Positions 1-8,291 of a stretch of DNA of 64,000 bases are shown here, one piece after another. A program made the position numbers and the translations under genes. How positions within the stretch are numbered: position 1 is the stretch's first letter; every line of letters begins with the position of its first letter. Location of the stretch: assembly GCA_964482225.1 (NCBI GenBank), contig CAYZWT010000010.1, positions 65,227 to 129,226 on the forward strand, given 5' to 3'. This DNA comes from UBA1429 sp964482225. GTDB taxonomy: Bacteria; Chloroflexota; Anaerolineae; UBA1429. The notes beneath the pieces are model-generated. The model was not told the origin of the DNA and did not search any database. It saw nothing but the letters and a program-made list of their open reading frames with translations.

Positions 1-1043
1 GGCTCTGGGGGCGCCCACCACCCGTCCCAGCCCGCATCGCCCGTATCGCGGGGGGGCAGCTTGCCCATCGCCTCCAGACAGAGCAAACAGCGGTAGTGAT
101 CCATGCATCGTTGCTGCTGGACGCCCTCGCCCAAGTTGGCATACCGCGCGAGAGTGGCGCGCCATTGCGCCAGCGCCTGGGGCCAGGGAGTCTGCGTCAG
201 GTCGGCTACCACATCGGCGTTATTGGGCCCCACCCCCGCCGCCTGGCAGCAGAGGGTCAGGCGACACTGGACGTCTACAAAGGCCTCGGCCCCGCGGAGG
301 AAACTGCATAGGCCCGGTCGCTCGTCGGGCCCGCGCATCAAGTCCGCTCCCAGCGAAAGTTGCACCGGCAGGGCGTCGGCCCCAGCCCTGTCCAGGGTCC
401 AGCGCTGCGCCCTGAGAAGGTCGGCATAGGCCGGATAGAGGCCCTGGGCGATGATGCCCTCCGAGGGTACAGGCCGGGTCAGCATCAGGCGATTGGCCCC
501 CAGTTCCTGCGTCAGATGTGCCATCTCCTCCAGGTGAGGCAACATCGCGGTTGTCAGGGTGGATTGGATCTGGATCTGCAGCCCTGCCAGGGCGAGCACC
601 TGGATGGTGCGGATCGCATCCTCAAAGGCGCCTGGGCCGCGTATGCGGTCGTGCAGGTAGGCATGGGAACCGTCCAGGCTGACGGTCATGCTGATGGGGG
701 GGAGGACGCAAAAGGCCTCCAGCAGGGGCGCCAGCAGAGTGCCGTTGGTGGTCAGGGTATAGTGCAGGCCGTGGGCCGCGATGGTCGCCACGATGCGGGC
801 GAAATCGGGATGCAGCGCCGCCTCGCCGCCCGTCAAACCTACCACCTGCAGGCCCGTGCCCTTGGCCTGGGATAGGACGCGGTCGAACAGGCCCAGGTCG
901 AGATCCAGGGCGGCGTGATCGCTCTGGAGACAGTGGGTGCAGGTCAGGTTGCAGCGCCAGGTGACGGCAAAGCCCAGCCTCTGCAAGAGGGCGCCTGGCG
1001 CGTCGCCAGGCGCAGCCGGGGCGTTGCCAGCGCGACTCGTCAT
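1..1043 (-). CDS. Radical SAM/SPASM-like enzyme, partial (3' end outside window)
   Basis: An open frame runs from an ATG at 1043 down to base 1 without a stop, so the C-terminus lies outside the window. About 347 residues are visible. The radical SAM Cx3Cx2C motif reads CNLTCTHC (C31, C35, C38), and TGGEAALHPD follows as the usual GGE strand that contacts SAM. A second group of cysteines near the end of the visible part (RCMDHYRCLLC) resembles a SPASM or twitch domain that would bind auxiliary Fe-S clusters. It starts 12 bases after the stop of another radical SAM gene, so the two are probably co-transcribed and may modify the same peptide. The substrate is inferred from the neighbourhood, not from the sequence of this enzyme. 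Confidence 0.85.
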   Translation of the reverse strand, partial: MTSRAGNAPAAPGDAPGALLQRLGFAVTWRCNLTCTHCLQSDHAALDLDLGLFDRVLSQAKGTGLQVVGLTGGEAALHPDFARIVATIAAHGLHYTLTTNGTLLAPLLEAFCVLPPISMTVSLDGSHAYLHDRIRGPGAFEDAIRTIQVLALAGLQIQIQSTLTTAMLPHLEEMAHLTQELGANRLMLTRPVPSEGIIAQGLYPAYADLLRAQRWTLDRAGADALPVQLSLGADLMRGPDERPGLCSFLRGAEAFVDVQCRLTLCCQAAGVGPNNADVVADLTQTPWPQALAQWRATLARYANLGEGVQQQRCMDHYRCLLCLEAMGKLPPRDTGDAGWDGWWAPPE

Positions 1044-1055
1044 CGGGCCGCCACG

Positions 1056-2294
1056 CTAGCGCCCTTTGGCGGGCGCGGGCGACCCGACGATGGCCCGCAT
1101 GACGGTCAGGCGCTCCTCCGGGGCCGAGTCGCCGAGGCCGCCTCGCTCGCGCCCCCAGTGCAGCAGGCCCTCGGCGATCAGGCACAAGGGGTTGACGATC
1201 GGCTGCCCCGGCAGGACCGGCAGGGGGCAGGGCCGGCAGCCGCGCCCGAGAAAGATGCACCGGTTGCAGGGAAGCTGGTCGCTATAGACGGTCTCCAGGT
1301 CCCCTTTGATCAGTGTGGCAAAACGGCGAAAGTAGGGGGAAGCCCAGGCGGCCTCCAGATCATCGTCCAGGACGTTTGGCGGGGCCAACTCGCCACCGAC
1401 GCGCCGATCATGGGCGAACTGACAAGGCACCAGGGTCCCATCGCAGTTGACGTGGCACATCTGGCTGATGGCGTCGCAGTCCTTGAGGCCCAAAGGCAGC
1501 GACTCGTCCCCCGTCAGCTCGCGCCAGTACTGCATCATGAGCAGGCGGATGGGCGCGATGACCCGCAGGCCAGGATGGCGCTGCATGCCGTACAGCACCT
1601 GCTCCAAGGCCAGGAACTGCTCCACCGGTGGCGCCCAGAGGCGCTCCCAGTGGGGCACGGCATGCCCCATGGCCGTGAGATTGTTGATCACCACGCTATC
1701 GGCGCCCAACTGGGCCGCAAGATCCACGATGGCGCCCGCCCTCGAGATCCAGGGCCTCATCAGGACGGCTTGCACCTGCACCGCCGGGCGCCCCACGGCC
1801 CGCCGGTCTCTGGCCGCGACCAGCTTTTCCGTCAGGCCGATGGCCTTCTGAAAGGTACCCTGACCGCGCACCAGATCATGGCTCGCGGGGTCGGGCCCGT
1901 CGATGCTCACTGTAACGCTGATGGGATCTAGGTCGAGGACTGCCTCCAAAAAAGCAGGGCTCTGGCGGATCCCGTTGGTGTTGTACGAGACCTCCAGCCC
2001 GAGCTGGCGGGCATGGGACACGATTTCGAGAAAGTCCTGCCGCAAGGTGGGCTCGCCCCCCAGAAGGTGCACCCAGGCGACGCCGGTGGCAGCCATCTTC
2101 TTCAGCGCCTGCTTGAGCTGGTCGCCAGAGAGCTCGGAAAGAGGCTGATCGCCCGCCTGGTCGCCGACGCAACAGTGCAGACAGGCGAGGTTGCAGCGCA
2201 GGGTCAGGTCCCAGCGCAGAAGAATGGGCGCCTTGCCCGTCAGGGCAGGTGAAAAGGCTACAGTGGTCTGGTCATCGGGCTCGACGGGCGTCAT
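1056..2294 (-). CDS. Radical SAM/SPASM-domain protein
   Basis: A 412-residue protein with CNLACLHC at residues 34-41 (C34, C38, C41), the cysteine triad that holds the SAM-cleaving [4Fe-4S] cluster, and LLGGEPTLRQ as the GGE motif. The C-terminal third is cysteine-rich (CDAISQMCHVNCDG, then CNRCIFLGRGCRPC), the pattern of a SPASM domain with auxiliary Fe-S clusters. SPASM proteins of this size are typically peptide-modifying maturases (thioether or C-C crosslinks, as in PqqE, AlbA or MftC) or anaerobic sulfatase activators. The gene lies 115 bases downstream of a 62-codon gene whose product ends in CGGVNC, and directly upstream of a second radical SAM gene. A role in RiPP maturation is inference from this context. 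Confidence 0.9.
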   Translation of the reverse strand: MTPVEPDDQTTVAFSPALTGKAPILLRWDLTLRCNLACLHCCVGDQAGDQPLSELSGDQLKQALKKMAATGVAWVHLLGGEPTLRQDFLEIVSHARQLGLEVSYNTNGIRQSPAFLEAVLDLDPISVTVSIDGPDPASHDLVRGQGTFQKAIGLTEKLVAARDRRAVGRPAVQVQAVLMRPWISRAGAIVDLAAQLGADSVVINNLTAMGHAVPHWERLWAPPVEQFLALEQVLYGMQRHPGLRVIAPIRLLMMQYWRELTGDESLPLGLKDCDAISQMCHVNCDGTLVPCQFAHDRRVGGELAPPNVLDDDLEAAWASPYFRRFATLIKGDLETVYSDQLPCNRCIFLGRGCRPCPLPVLPGQPIVNPLCLIAEGLLHWGRERGGLGDSAPEERLTVMRAIVGSPAPAKGR

Positions 2295-2409
2295 AGCAAT
2301 CCCGCCGAGAGTCTGGCCGAGACAGACGGTGTTCTAGCAGCGAAGCTTACGTCAAGCATGACCCACCTGTTGTTTGTGAGGCCCCGGTCGCTCGCTCACA
2401 GGAACCGTT

Positions 2410-2598
2410 CTAGCAGTTGACGCCGCCGCAGCCTGCACCCCAGGCGGCCGCCATGCCGGGGTTCTGCTTGGCCAGGTCATTGATCTTGGCCTCGATCTCG
2501 GCGATCATGCGCTTCTCGACTGCGCCAACTTTCAGGGTTGACAGCGATTTCTCGAACTCGGCCGTGTCTCTCAGTCTATCGGGCATACGAAGCAACAC
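2410..2598 (-). CDS. Putative ribosomally made peptide precursor ending in CGGVNC
   Basis: A 62-codon frame starting at GTG 2598 with AAAGGA nine bases upstream. An ATG four codons later is an alternative start without an equally good ribosome site. The first 45 or so residues are charged and helix-prone (EKSLSTLKVGAVEKRMIAEI), like a leader peptide. The last 15 are small and neutral with Trp53 and end in CGGVNC (C57, C62), like a core peptide. It is the first gene of a minus-strand run with two radical SAM/SPASM-like enzymes. The combination suggests a thioether- or C-C-crosslinked RiPP or a peptide-derived redox cofactor. I do not recognise the family, and no transporter or protease is visible in the window. 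Confidence 0.6.
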   Translation of the reverse strand: MLLRMPDRLRDTAEFEKSLSTLKVGAVEKRMIAEIEAKINDLAKQNPGMAAAWGAGCGGVNC

Positions 2599-2814
2599 GT
2601 GTGTTTATCCTTTCCCGTCCACTGTTTAGTCTTGCCAGGTTACTGGGTCTGGTCGAACATGAGCATGATCCGGGGCCTCAGCCAGACTCTATCCCATAAT
2701 CGGCAGGCCGTCAATCTGGATCGGTTCCAAAGTGTGTTGGCGAGATTGCAGAGAGAGGGACTCTCTGGCATCCTGTGGGTAAATACCACTCCACCCCAGG
2801 AGTCAGGGAGTCCC

Positions 2815-3495
2815 ATGAGCATTTTGCAGCAAGCCCGCGCGTTTGTCCAACGGAGGAAGGCGCTCTCGGAACGCACGGAGCAGGATTGGCGCACGTGTCC
2901 CAACTGTGGCAGTAACCAGACGCAGCGTCACGGGAGCTACGTTCGTCATCCGACCTCGCTGGAGGGGAAGCAGACCGTGCCCATTGCCAGGCATCGCTGT
3001 CTCGCGTGCCAACGGACCTACAGCGAGCAACGGGCCGAGTTGGTGCCAGGGAGTTGGTATGCTGACGATGTGCACCGTAGCGGCGTAGACCTTTGGATGC
3101 ACGGACGGATCTCGTTGCGGCGGGCAGCGGAGCTGCTACGCTCGATCATCGGGCGCCAGGAGCGCTGGAAGCTGTGGCGTGTGTTTCACAAGGATAAGGA
3201 AACGGGGGAGCCCTGCTATCTGTCGGCGAGCACCCTACATCGCTGGTTGGATCGCGCCGGGTGCAGCGCCAAGGCGCGGGTGGAGGGGCAATACGACGAT
3301 GTGGAAACATCGGGGCAGTTGGCAGTGGACGGTCTGTGGGCGCGGCTGCGCGGCGGGGCGCAAAGAGTGGTGTTGCTGGTGACGGATACGGTCACGGGGG
3401 TGGTGTGGCCGCCCGTCGTGGCACGGACGGAAGAGATGCTCTCCTGGAGAGAGGTCTTTCTGCGTGGGCTGCGTGCTGGGCTGACAGCGCAATAA
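2815..3495 (+). pseudogene. Truncated zinc-ribbon transposase
   Basis: From the ATG at 2815 the frame gives 226 residues. It begins with a C4 zinc ribbon (CPNCGSNQTQRHGSY, then CLACQRTYSE), continues through an HTH-like segment (LRRAAELLRSI), and enters an RNase H-type strand, LAVDGLWARL, whose Asp would be the first residue of a DDE triad, followed by VLLVTDTVTGVVWP. It stops at LRAGLTAQ where the second and third acidic residues of a DDE transposase should still follow, so the catalytic domain is cut short. The same frame is open upstream to 2599 but reads as unstructured sequence, so I start at 2815. No matching terminal inverted repeats were seen at its edges. The remnant separates the radical SAM/peptide locus from the housekeeping cluster. 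Confidence 0.6.
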
Positions 3496-3739
3496 CAGTC
3501 ATACGGTAGCCAGACCGGGGTTTCCGAGTCAAGCCAGTCGGGTTAGAAGCCCGATGATGTGTGCTGCCGATCGCAAGAGCGCCTACAGGACGGGCAGAGC
3601 CCATTATTCTTCGCCTGACTGCTCCAGGAACATGCCTTCAGGCCTTCTCTCAGTTTTGATGCAATCGCCCTGCCCCCGTCTCTTTGACACCCCCCAGCCG
3701 CGCGGCTATGATCGAGCTCAGCGTGAAAGGAGCAAGCCC

Positions 3740-5329
3740 ATGGCTTGGCAGGATGTGGAGACGGCGCGCGCCTTTTTGGCGAGCGAGACGGGCGCCCAGG
3801 TGCGCGATTGGGGCGGCCTGGTGCCCATCGCCCTGGTGTACCCCAATAGCTATGGCGTGGGCATGTCCAGCCTGGCCATGCACAGCCTCTATCGCCACCT
3901 GAACGCCCTGCCCGGCCTGCTGGCCGAGCGCGCCTTTGCCTGGCTCGACCGGCGCCCCCGCCCCGATACGCCGGTGCTCACCCTGGAATCGCAGCGGCCC
4001 ATCGGCGAGGCCGCCGTGATCGCCGCCTCCCTCTCTTTCGAGATGGACTATTTCCACCTGGTCGCGCTGCTGCGCCGGGCGCAGGTGCCCCTGCGGGCGG
4101 CAGAGCGGGGCGCGGGCGATCCCCTGGTGCTGCTGGGCGGCCCCGCCGTCGCGGCCAACCCCATGCCGCTGGCGGCTCTGGCCGACGCCGTGGTCATTGG
4201 CGAGATCGAGCCGATCCTGAAGCCCCTGGGGCAGGCCCTGGGCGGCATGTGGGAGCGCAGCCGCGACGAGACGCTGGACGCCCTGGCGCGCATCCCGGGG
4301 GTCTATGCGCCGCAGCGCCACGCCGGCGCGCCGGTGGTGCGGCAGCGGGTGGCCGACCTGGACGCCTACCCCACGGGCACGGTGGTGCTGGCGCCCCGGG
4401 CCGAGTTTGGCGATATGCACCTGATCGAGATCGCCCGAGGCTGCGGGCATGGCTGCCGCTTTTGCCTGGCGGGCCAATGGTATCGCCCCTACCGCGAGCG
4501 CTCGCTGGAGAGCATCCTGGAGCAGGTGCGCCAGGGGCCGGGCCAGCTGGCGCGGGTGGGCCTGGTTGCGGCGGCGGCCTCGGACTACTCACGGGTTGAC
4601 GAGCTGGCCCTGGGCCTGCAAGAGCTGGGCAAAGAGGTCTCGGTCTCGTCCCTGCGCATCCGGCCCCTGGCCCCGGCCCTGGTGGACGCCCTGGCCCGCA
4701 CCGGCAGCCGCTCCATCACCCTGGCCCCCGAGGCGGGCTCGGAGCGCCTGCGCGCCCTGATCCGCAAGGGCATCACCCACGAGGACATTCTGCGGGCCAC
4801 CGAGCAGGTCAAGGAGCGCTTTGCCTCCCTCAAGCTGTATTTCATGATCGGGCTGCCCACCGAGGAGGACGCCGACATCGAGGAGCTGCTGGAGTTGGTG
4901 GGCCAGGTGCACGCGCGCTTTGGGCGGCAGGTGGTGGTCAACCTGACGCCCTTTGTGCCCAAGGCCCACACCCCCTGGGAGCGCATGGCCATGGCGCCGG
5001 AGCCTGTGCTAGAGGCGCGCACGGCCCGCATCCGCGAGGGCTGCCGCCGCCTGCGGGTCGAGCTGCGGGCCGAGCCGGTGAGCGCCGCCCGGGTGCAGGC
5101 CGCGCTGGCCCGGGGCGACGCCCGCGTGGGCGAGGCGCTGCTGGAGATGCCCAACCCCGCGCCGGCGCGCCTGGAGCAGGCCTTGCGGCGGGCCGGGCTG
5201 AGCCTGGAATCGGAGCTGGCCGCCCGCCCGCCCGATGCGGCCTTGCCCTGGGACTTTGTCAGGCTCATCGCGCCCCGCGAGCCAGGGCCCAACGCGGCCC
5301 AGCGCTGCGATGAGGAGGCCGATGGCTGA
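3740..5329 (+). CDS. B12-binding-type radical SAM protein (TIGR03960-like)
   Basis: A 529-residue protein starting at ATG 3740 behind AAAGGA; the frame is open further upstream but without a ribosome site. The N-terminal 200 residues have the Rossmann-like character of a cobalamin-binding domain (VYPNSYGVGMSSLAMHSLY; VLLGGPAVAANPMPLA). The radical SAM core follows with CGHGCRFC near residue 235 and IGLPTEEDADIEEL further on. It most resembles the uncharacterised family TIGR03960, which is often fused to or followed by a DUF2344 protein and lies near ribonuclease G and rpmA; none of these is present here. The stop overlaps the start of pgeF. The reaction is unknown; methylation or sulfur chemistry on RNA or protein has been proposed for relatives, but the sequence does not decide. 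Confidence 0.85.
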   Translation: MAWQDVETARAFLASETGAQVRDWGGLVPIALVYPNSYGVGMSSLAMHSLYRHLNALPGLLAERAFAWLDRRPRPDTPVLTLESQRPIGEAAVIAASLSFEMDYFHLVALLRRAQVPLRAAERGAGDPLVLLGGPAVAANPMPLAALADAVVIGEIEPILKPLGQALGGMWERSRDETLDALARIPGVYAPQRHAGAPVVRQRVADLDAYPTGTVVLAPRAEFGDMHLIEIARGCGHGCRFCLAGQWYRPYRERSLESILEQVRQGPGQLARVGLVAAAASDYSRVDELALGLQELGKEVSVSSLRIRPLAPALVDALARTGSRSITLAPEAGSERLRALIRKGITHEDILRATEQVKERFASLKLYFMIGLPTEEDADIEELLELVGQVHARFGRQVVVNLTPFVPKAHTPWERMAMAPEPVLEARTARIREGCRRLRVELRAEPVSAARVQAALARGDARVGEALLEMPNPAPARLEQALRRAGLSLESELAARPPDAALPWDFVRLIAPREPGPNAAQRCDEEADG

Positions 5330-6107
5330 GCGATTGCCGCTCTATCGCTTCCGCTCCCTGGGCGCGGGCGGGGCGCTTGTGCACGCCATCACGACCCGGC
5401 TGGGCGGCCAGAGCAGCGGCCACTTGGCCACGCTGAACCTGGGGCACACCGTGGGCGATGCCCCCGAGGCCGTGGCGCGCAACCATGCCCTGCTCTATGC
5501 GGCGCTGGGCATCGCGCCGGAGCAGGTCGTCACGGCGCACCAGGTACATGGCAAGCGGGTGGCCCTGGCGACGGCGGATGATGGCGGGCGGGTGATCCCC
5601 GCGACCGACGCCCTGATCGCCGCCACACCGGGGCTCTATCTGATGCTGCGCTATGCCGATTGTGCGCCGGTGCTGCTCTACGATCCGCGCCGCCGGGCCG
5701 TGGGCCTGGCCCACGCGGGCCGGCAGGGTACGCTGGCCCAGGTGGCTGCCCGCACGGCCCAGGCCATGATCGAGCGGCTCGGCTGCCGGGCCCAAGACCT
5801 GCGAGCCGCCATCGGGCCCTCCATCGGCCCCTGCTGCTATGAGGTGGGCCCCGAGAGCGTGGCGGCGACGGAAGCGGCGATGCCCGACGCGACCAGGATC
5901 ATCATGCGCCGCCAGCCCAACGGCCATGCGCACCTGGACCTGTGGGGCGCCAACGCGCTGCAACTGGCGCGGCTGGGTGTGCGCCAGATCGAGATCGCGC
6001 GCCTGTGCACCGCCTGTCGCACCGACCTGTTCTACTCGCACCGGCGCGAGGGGGGGCGCGCCGGACGTTTTGCCGCCATCATCGGCCTGGGGCCAGATGG
6101 TGTATAA
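5322..6107 (+). CDS. pgeF: Peptidoglycan editing factor / purine nucleoside phosphorylase-like (YfiH, DUF152)
   Basis: A 261-residue protein of the YfiH/PgeF family. The start is ATG 5322, preceded by GAGGAGG and overlapping the end of the upstream gene by 8 bases; a longer frame has no ribosome site. Family landmarks are TAHQVHG, LRYADCAPVLLYD, GLAHAGRQG (usually GLAHAGWRG, so the WR pair is altered here), AIGPSIGPCCYEVG and LCTACRTDLFYSHRR. The His/Cys residues form the metal site. Members remove wrongly incorporated L-Ser or Gly from muropeptide precursors and show adenosine deaminase/phosphorylase activity. Association with yggS is typical of this family across bacteria. Confidence 0.93.
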   Translation: MAERLPLYRFRSLGAGGALVHAITTRLGGQSSGHLATLNLGHTVGDAPEAVARNHALLYAALGIAPEQVVTAHQVHGKRVALATADDGGRVIPATDALIAATPGLYLMLRYADCAPVLLYDPRRRAVGLAHAGRQGTLAQVAARTAQAMIERLGCRAQDLRAAIGPSIGPCCYEVGPESVAATEAAMPDATRIIMRRQPNGHAHLDLWGANALQLARLGVRQIEIARLCTACRTDLFYSHRREGGRAGRFAAIIGLGPDGV

Positions 6108-6434
6108 TCAGGTTTGGCTATCGTACAGGTTCAGAAGCGGCGGAGTCGCGAGATGGGCACGGGCAGTGTGCCAGGCAGCATTCCTATCTATTGCGCTTCT
6201 GTAGCCCTCACCCCGGCTAAGCTCGCCCTGGGGCGAGTTTAGCTTCCCTTTCTCCCGCCACTCTGTGGGAGAAGGGGCGCAGATCCGTTTTTGCGCGTTA
6301 CGACTGTGCGGGTGGGGGCCATCAGGGCCGCAAGGGATGACTGCCGTGAGTGTGACCGCCCTCCTGGGCTATCCTTTCCTCCCAGGGGTACGGTGGCCAG
6401 AAATCAGGTATCGGAGGCACGGCAAGGAGCAGGA
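6108..6434. repeat. Intergenic region with two consecutive hairpins
   Basis: This 327-base gap between pgeF and yggS holds a near-perfect hairpin, GCTAAGCTCGCCC (6216-6228) against GGGCGAGTTTAGC (6231-6243), immediately followed by a second, CTTTCTCCC (6248-6256) against GGGAGAAGG (6267-6275). The flanking ccctcacccc and gggagaagggg strings resemble short dispersed repeats seen in intergenic DNA of many high-GC genomes. A TATAAT is present at 6103-6108 but has no convincing -35. The remainder shows no gene. The hairpins could act as a terminator or RNA-processing site between the two genes. Confidence 0.55.
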
Positions 6435-7178
6435 ATGGCAACCGGTGAGGCCCGCCGGCGCATCAGCGCCAATCTGGCGCGCATCGAGGCGCGCATCGCT
6501 CGGGCCTGCGCCCAGGCGGGGCGCGAGCGGCGCGAGGTGACGCTGGTGGCGGTGACCAAGACGCGTACCTGGGACGAGGTACTGGCGGCCCACGCCTGCG
6601 GGCTGCGGCATTTTGGCGAGAACCGGGTGGAGGAGCTGGAGACGCGGCTGCCCAAAGCGCGCACAAGCCTGGGGCAGGAGCTGCCCACCTGGCACATGAT
6701 CGGCCATATTCAGTCGCGCAAGGCGGCCCGGGCCGTGGCCATCTCCGACCTGATCCACTCGGTGGATTCGCTGCGCCTGGCCGAACGCCTGGATCGCGCC
6801 GCCGCCGAAGCGGGGCGCACGCTGCCCGTCCTGCTAGAGATCAACGTCTCGGGCGAGGCCGCCAAGTACGGGTTCGATGCGGCCACGGCCGGGCCGGAGG
6901 ATGCCCTGGTCGCGGAACTGGCCCGCCTGGAGGGGCTAGCGCACCTTTCGGTGCAAGGGTTGATGACCATGGCGCCCATCGTGGCCGATGCGGAGCAGGC
7001 CCGGCCCGTGTTTGGGCGCCTGCGGCTCTTGCGTGAGCGGCTGCAACGCGAGCTGGCGTTCAGCGGCTGGCACGAGCTTTCGATGGGCATGACCGACGAT
7101 TATGTGATCGCCATTCAGGAGGGCGCCACGCTGGTGCGCATCGGGCGGGCGATTTTCGAGCCACAAGACCAAGCATAG
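6435..7178 (+). CDS. yggS: Pyridoxal phosphate homeostasis protein (YggS/PLPBP)
   Basis: A 247-residue alanine-racemase-fold PLP-binding protein. ATG 6435 is chosen because AAGGAG sits five bases before it. Key landmarks are VAVTKTRTWDEV with the PLP-lysine, HFGENRVEE, WHMIGHIQSRKA, INVSGEAAKYGF, GLMTMAP and LSMGMTDDYVIAIQEGATLVRIGRAIF, which covers the phosphate-binding end. The family buffers free PLP and affects amino-acid homeostasis rather than catalysing a clear reaction. It is followed 11 bases later by proC and then yggT, the classic yggS-proC-yggT neighbourhood linked to the division region in many bacteria (sepF is absent here). Confidence 0.95.
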   Translation: MATGEARRRISANLARIEARIARACAQAGRERREVTLVAVTKTRTWDEVLAAHACGLRHFGENRVEELETRLPKARTSLGQELPTWHMIGHIQSRKAARAVAISDLIHSVDSLRLAERLDRAAAEAGRTLPVLLEINVSGEAAKYGFDAATAGPEDALVAELARLEGLAHLSVQGLMTMAPIVADAEQARPVFGRLRLLRERLQRELAFSGWHELSMGMTDDYVIAIQEGATLVRIGRAIFEPQDQA

Positions 7179-7189
7179 AGGGAGCAAGC

Positions 7190-8017
7190 ATGTCAGGAGC
7201 ACTGCGGAGCCTGCGCATCGCCTTTGTCGGCGGCGGCGTCATGGGCGAGGCCATCATGCGCGGCCTGTTGGGCCGCGAGCTGGTGGCGCCGGAGCAGATC
7301 ATCGTCAGCGACCCGGTGGCGGCGCGCCGCGCCGTGCTGCAAGAGAGCCTGGGGGTGCGGGCCACCGCCGCCAACGCGGAGGCCGTCGAGGGCGCTCACC
7401 TGGTCGTATTCGCCGTCAAACCCCAGATACTCGACAAGGTGCTGGATGGGCTCAAGGGCCATGTGAGCTCGAAGGCGTTGGTGCTCTCGATTGTGGCGGG
7501 GGCGCGCATCGCCCGCTATGTGGAGGCGCTGGGGACGCCCGCCGTGGTGCGGGTGATGCCCAATACGCCGGGCCAGGTGGGCCAGGGCGCCTCGCTTTGG
7601 ACCGCCACACCCGCCACCGGCGAGGCGCAGCGCGACCAGGCCCGCGCGCTGGTGAGCGCCCTGGGCGTCGAGGTCTATTCTGACAAGGAAGGGGATGTGG
7701 ATATGGCCACGGCCCTGAGCGGCTCGGGCCCGGCCTATGTGTTCCTGTTCATCGAGGCGCTCACCGATGCCGGTGTGCAGATCGGTCTATCGCGCGATGT
7801 AGCGGCGACCCTGGCGCTGCAGACCGTGCTGGGCTCGGCTTCCTATGCTCGCCAGGTGGGCGAGCACCCGGCGGTTCTGCGAAACCAGGTGACCTCGCCT
7901 GGCGGCACCACCGCTGCGGCCCTGTTTGAGATGGAGAAGGGTGGCTTGCGCGCCTTGGTAGCCCAGGCTGTTGTCGCCGCCTACAATAAAGCCCGTGAGC
8001 TTGGAGAACAATCGTGA
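7190..8017 (+). CDS. proC: Pyrroline-5-carboxylate reductase
   Basis: A 275-residue enzyme for the last step of proline synthesis, reduction of 1-pyrroline-5-carboxylate with NAD(P)H. The Rossmann motif is IAFVGGGVMGEAIMRGLL near the N-terminus. VFAVKPQILDKVL, VVRVMPNTPGQVGQGAS and ALSGSGPAYVFLFIEALTDAG follow, and the signature near the end reads QVTSPGGTTAAALFEMEKGG. A GGGAG ribosome site precedes ATG 7190. The stop overlaps the GTG start of yggT by four bases, indicating translational coupling. Confidence 0.97.
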   Translation: MSGALRSLRIAFVGGGVMGEAIMRGLLGRELVAPEQIIVSDPVAARRAVLQESLGVRATAANAEAVEGAHLVVFAVKPQILDKVLDGLKGHVSSKALVLSIVAGARIARYVEALGTPAVVRVMPNTPGQVGQGASLWTATPATGEAQRDQARALVSALGVEVYSDKEGDVDMATALSGSGPAYVFLFIEALTDAGVQIGLSRDVAATLALQTVLGSASYARQVGEHPAVLRNQVTSPGGTTAAALFEMEKGGLRALVAQAVVAAYNKARELGEQS

Positions 8018-8280
8018 TAACCTGGCTGTCTAGCTTTGTTAGGATTCTGTCCGACGTGCTCTATTTCGCCATTCTGGCCCGGGTGCTCATCTCGTGGCTG
8101 CCCATCAGCCGCGAAAGCCCCCTTGTGCAGCTCTTGTACAGCATTACCGAGCCGGTGCTGGGGCCTATCCGACGCATCCTACCTAGCATGGGAGGGCTCG
8201 ATCTTTCGCCGATGTTCGCCATGATCCTGATCTGGGTGGCGCAACGGGTGCTGCTCACGATGATCGGCAGGCTGGCCTAG
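8014..8280 (+). CDS. yggT: YggT family small membrane protein
   Basis: An 88-residue protein starting at GTG 8014, inside the proC stop (GTGA overlap). Two hydrophobic helices flank the family core SWLPISRESPLVQLLYSITE and PVLGPIRRILP. YggT proteins lie in the inner membrane and have been connected to osmotic stress tolerance and, in photosynthetic lineages, to membrane organisation or division (YlmG). The position at the end of the yggS-proC run is standard. Confidence 0.93.
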   Translation: MITWLSSFVRILSDVLYFAILARVLISWLPISRESPLVQLLYSITEPVLGPIRRILPSMGGLDLSPMFAMILIWVAQRVLLTMIGRLA

Positions 8281-8291
8281 CCCCGCGCCCG

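Noticed and set aside
2599..2814. N-terminal extension of the transposase frame.
   Set aside because: Sequence is not transposase-like and precedes the better ATG at 2815.
3500..3640. GTCGGGTTAGAAGCCCGAT hairpin after the transposase, considered as the end of an IS200/IS605-type element or a small RNA.
   Set aside because: No TnpA/TnpB remnant, and only one short stem; not enough to call.
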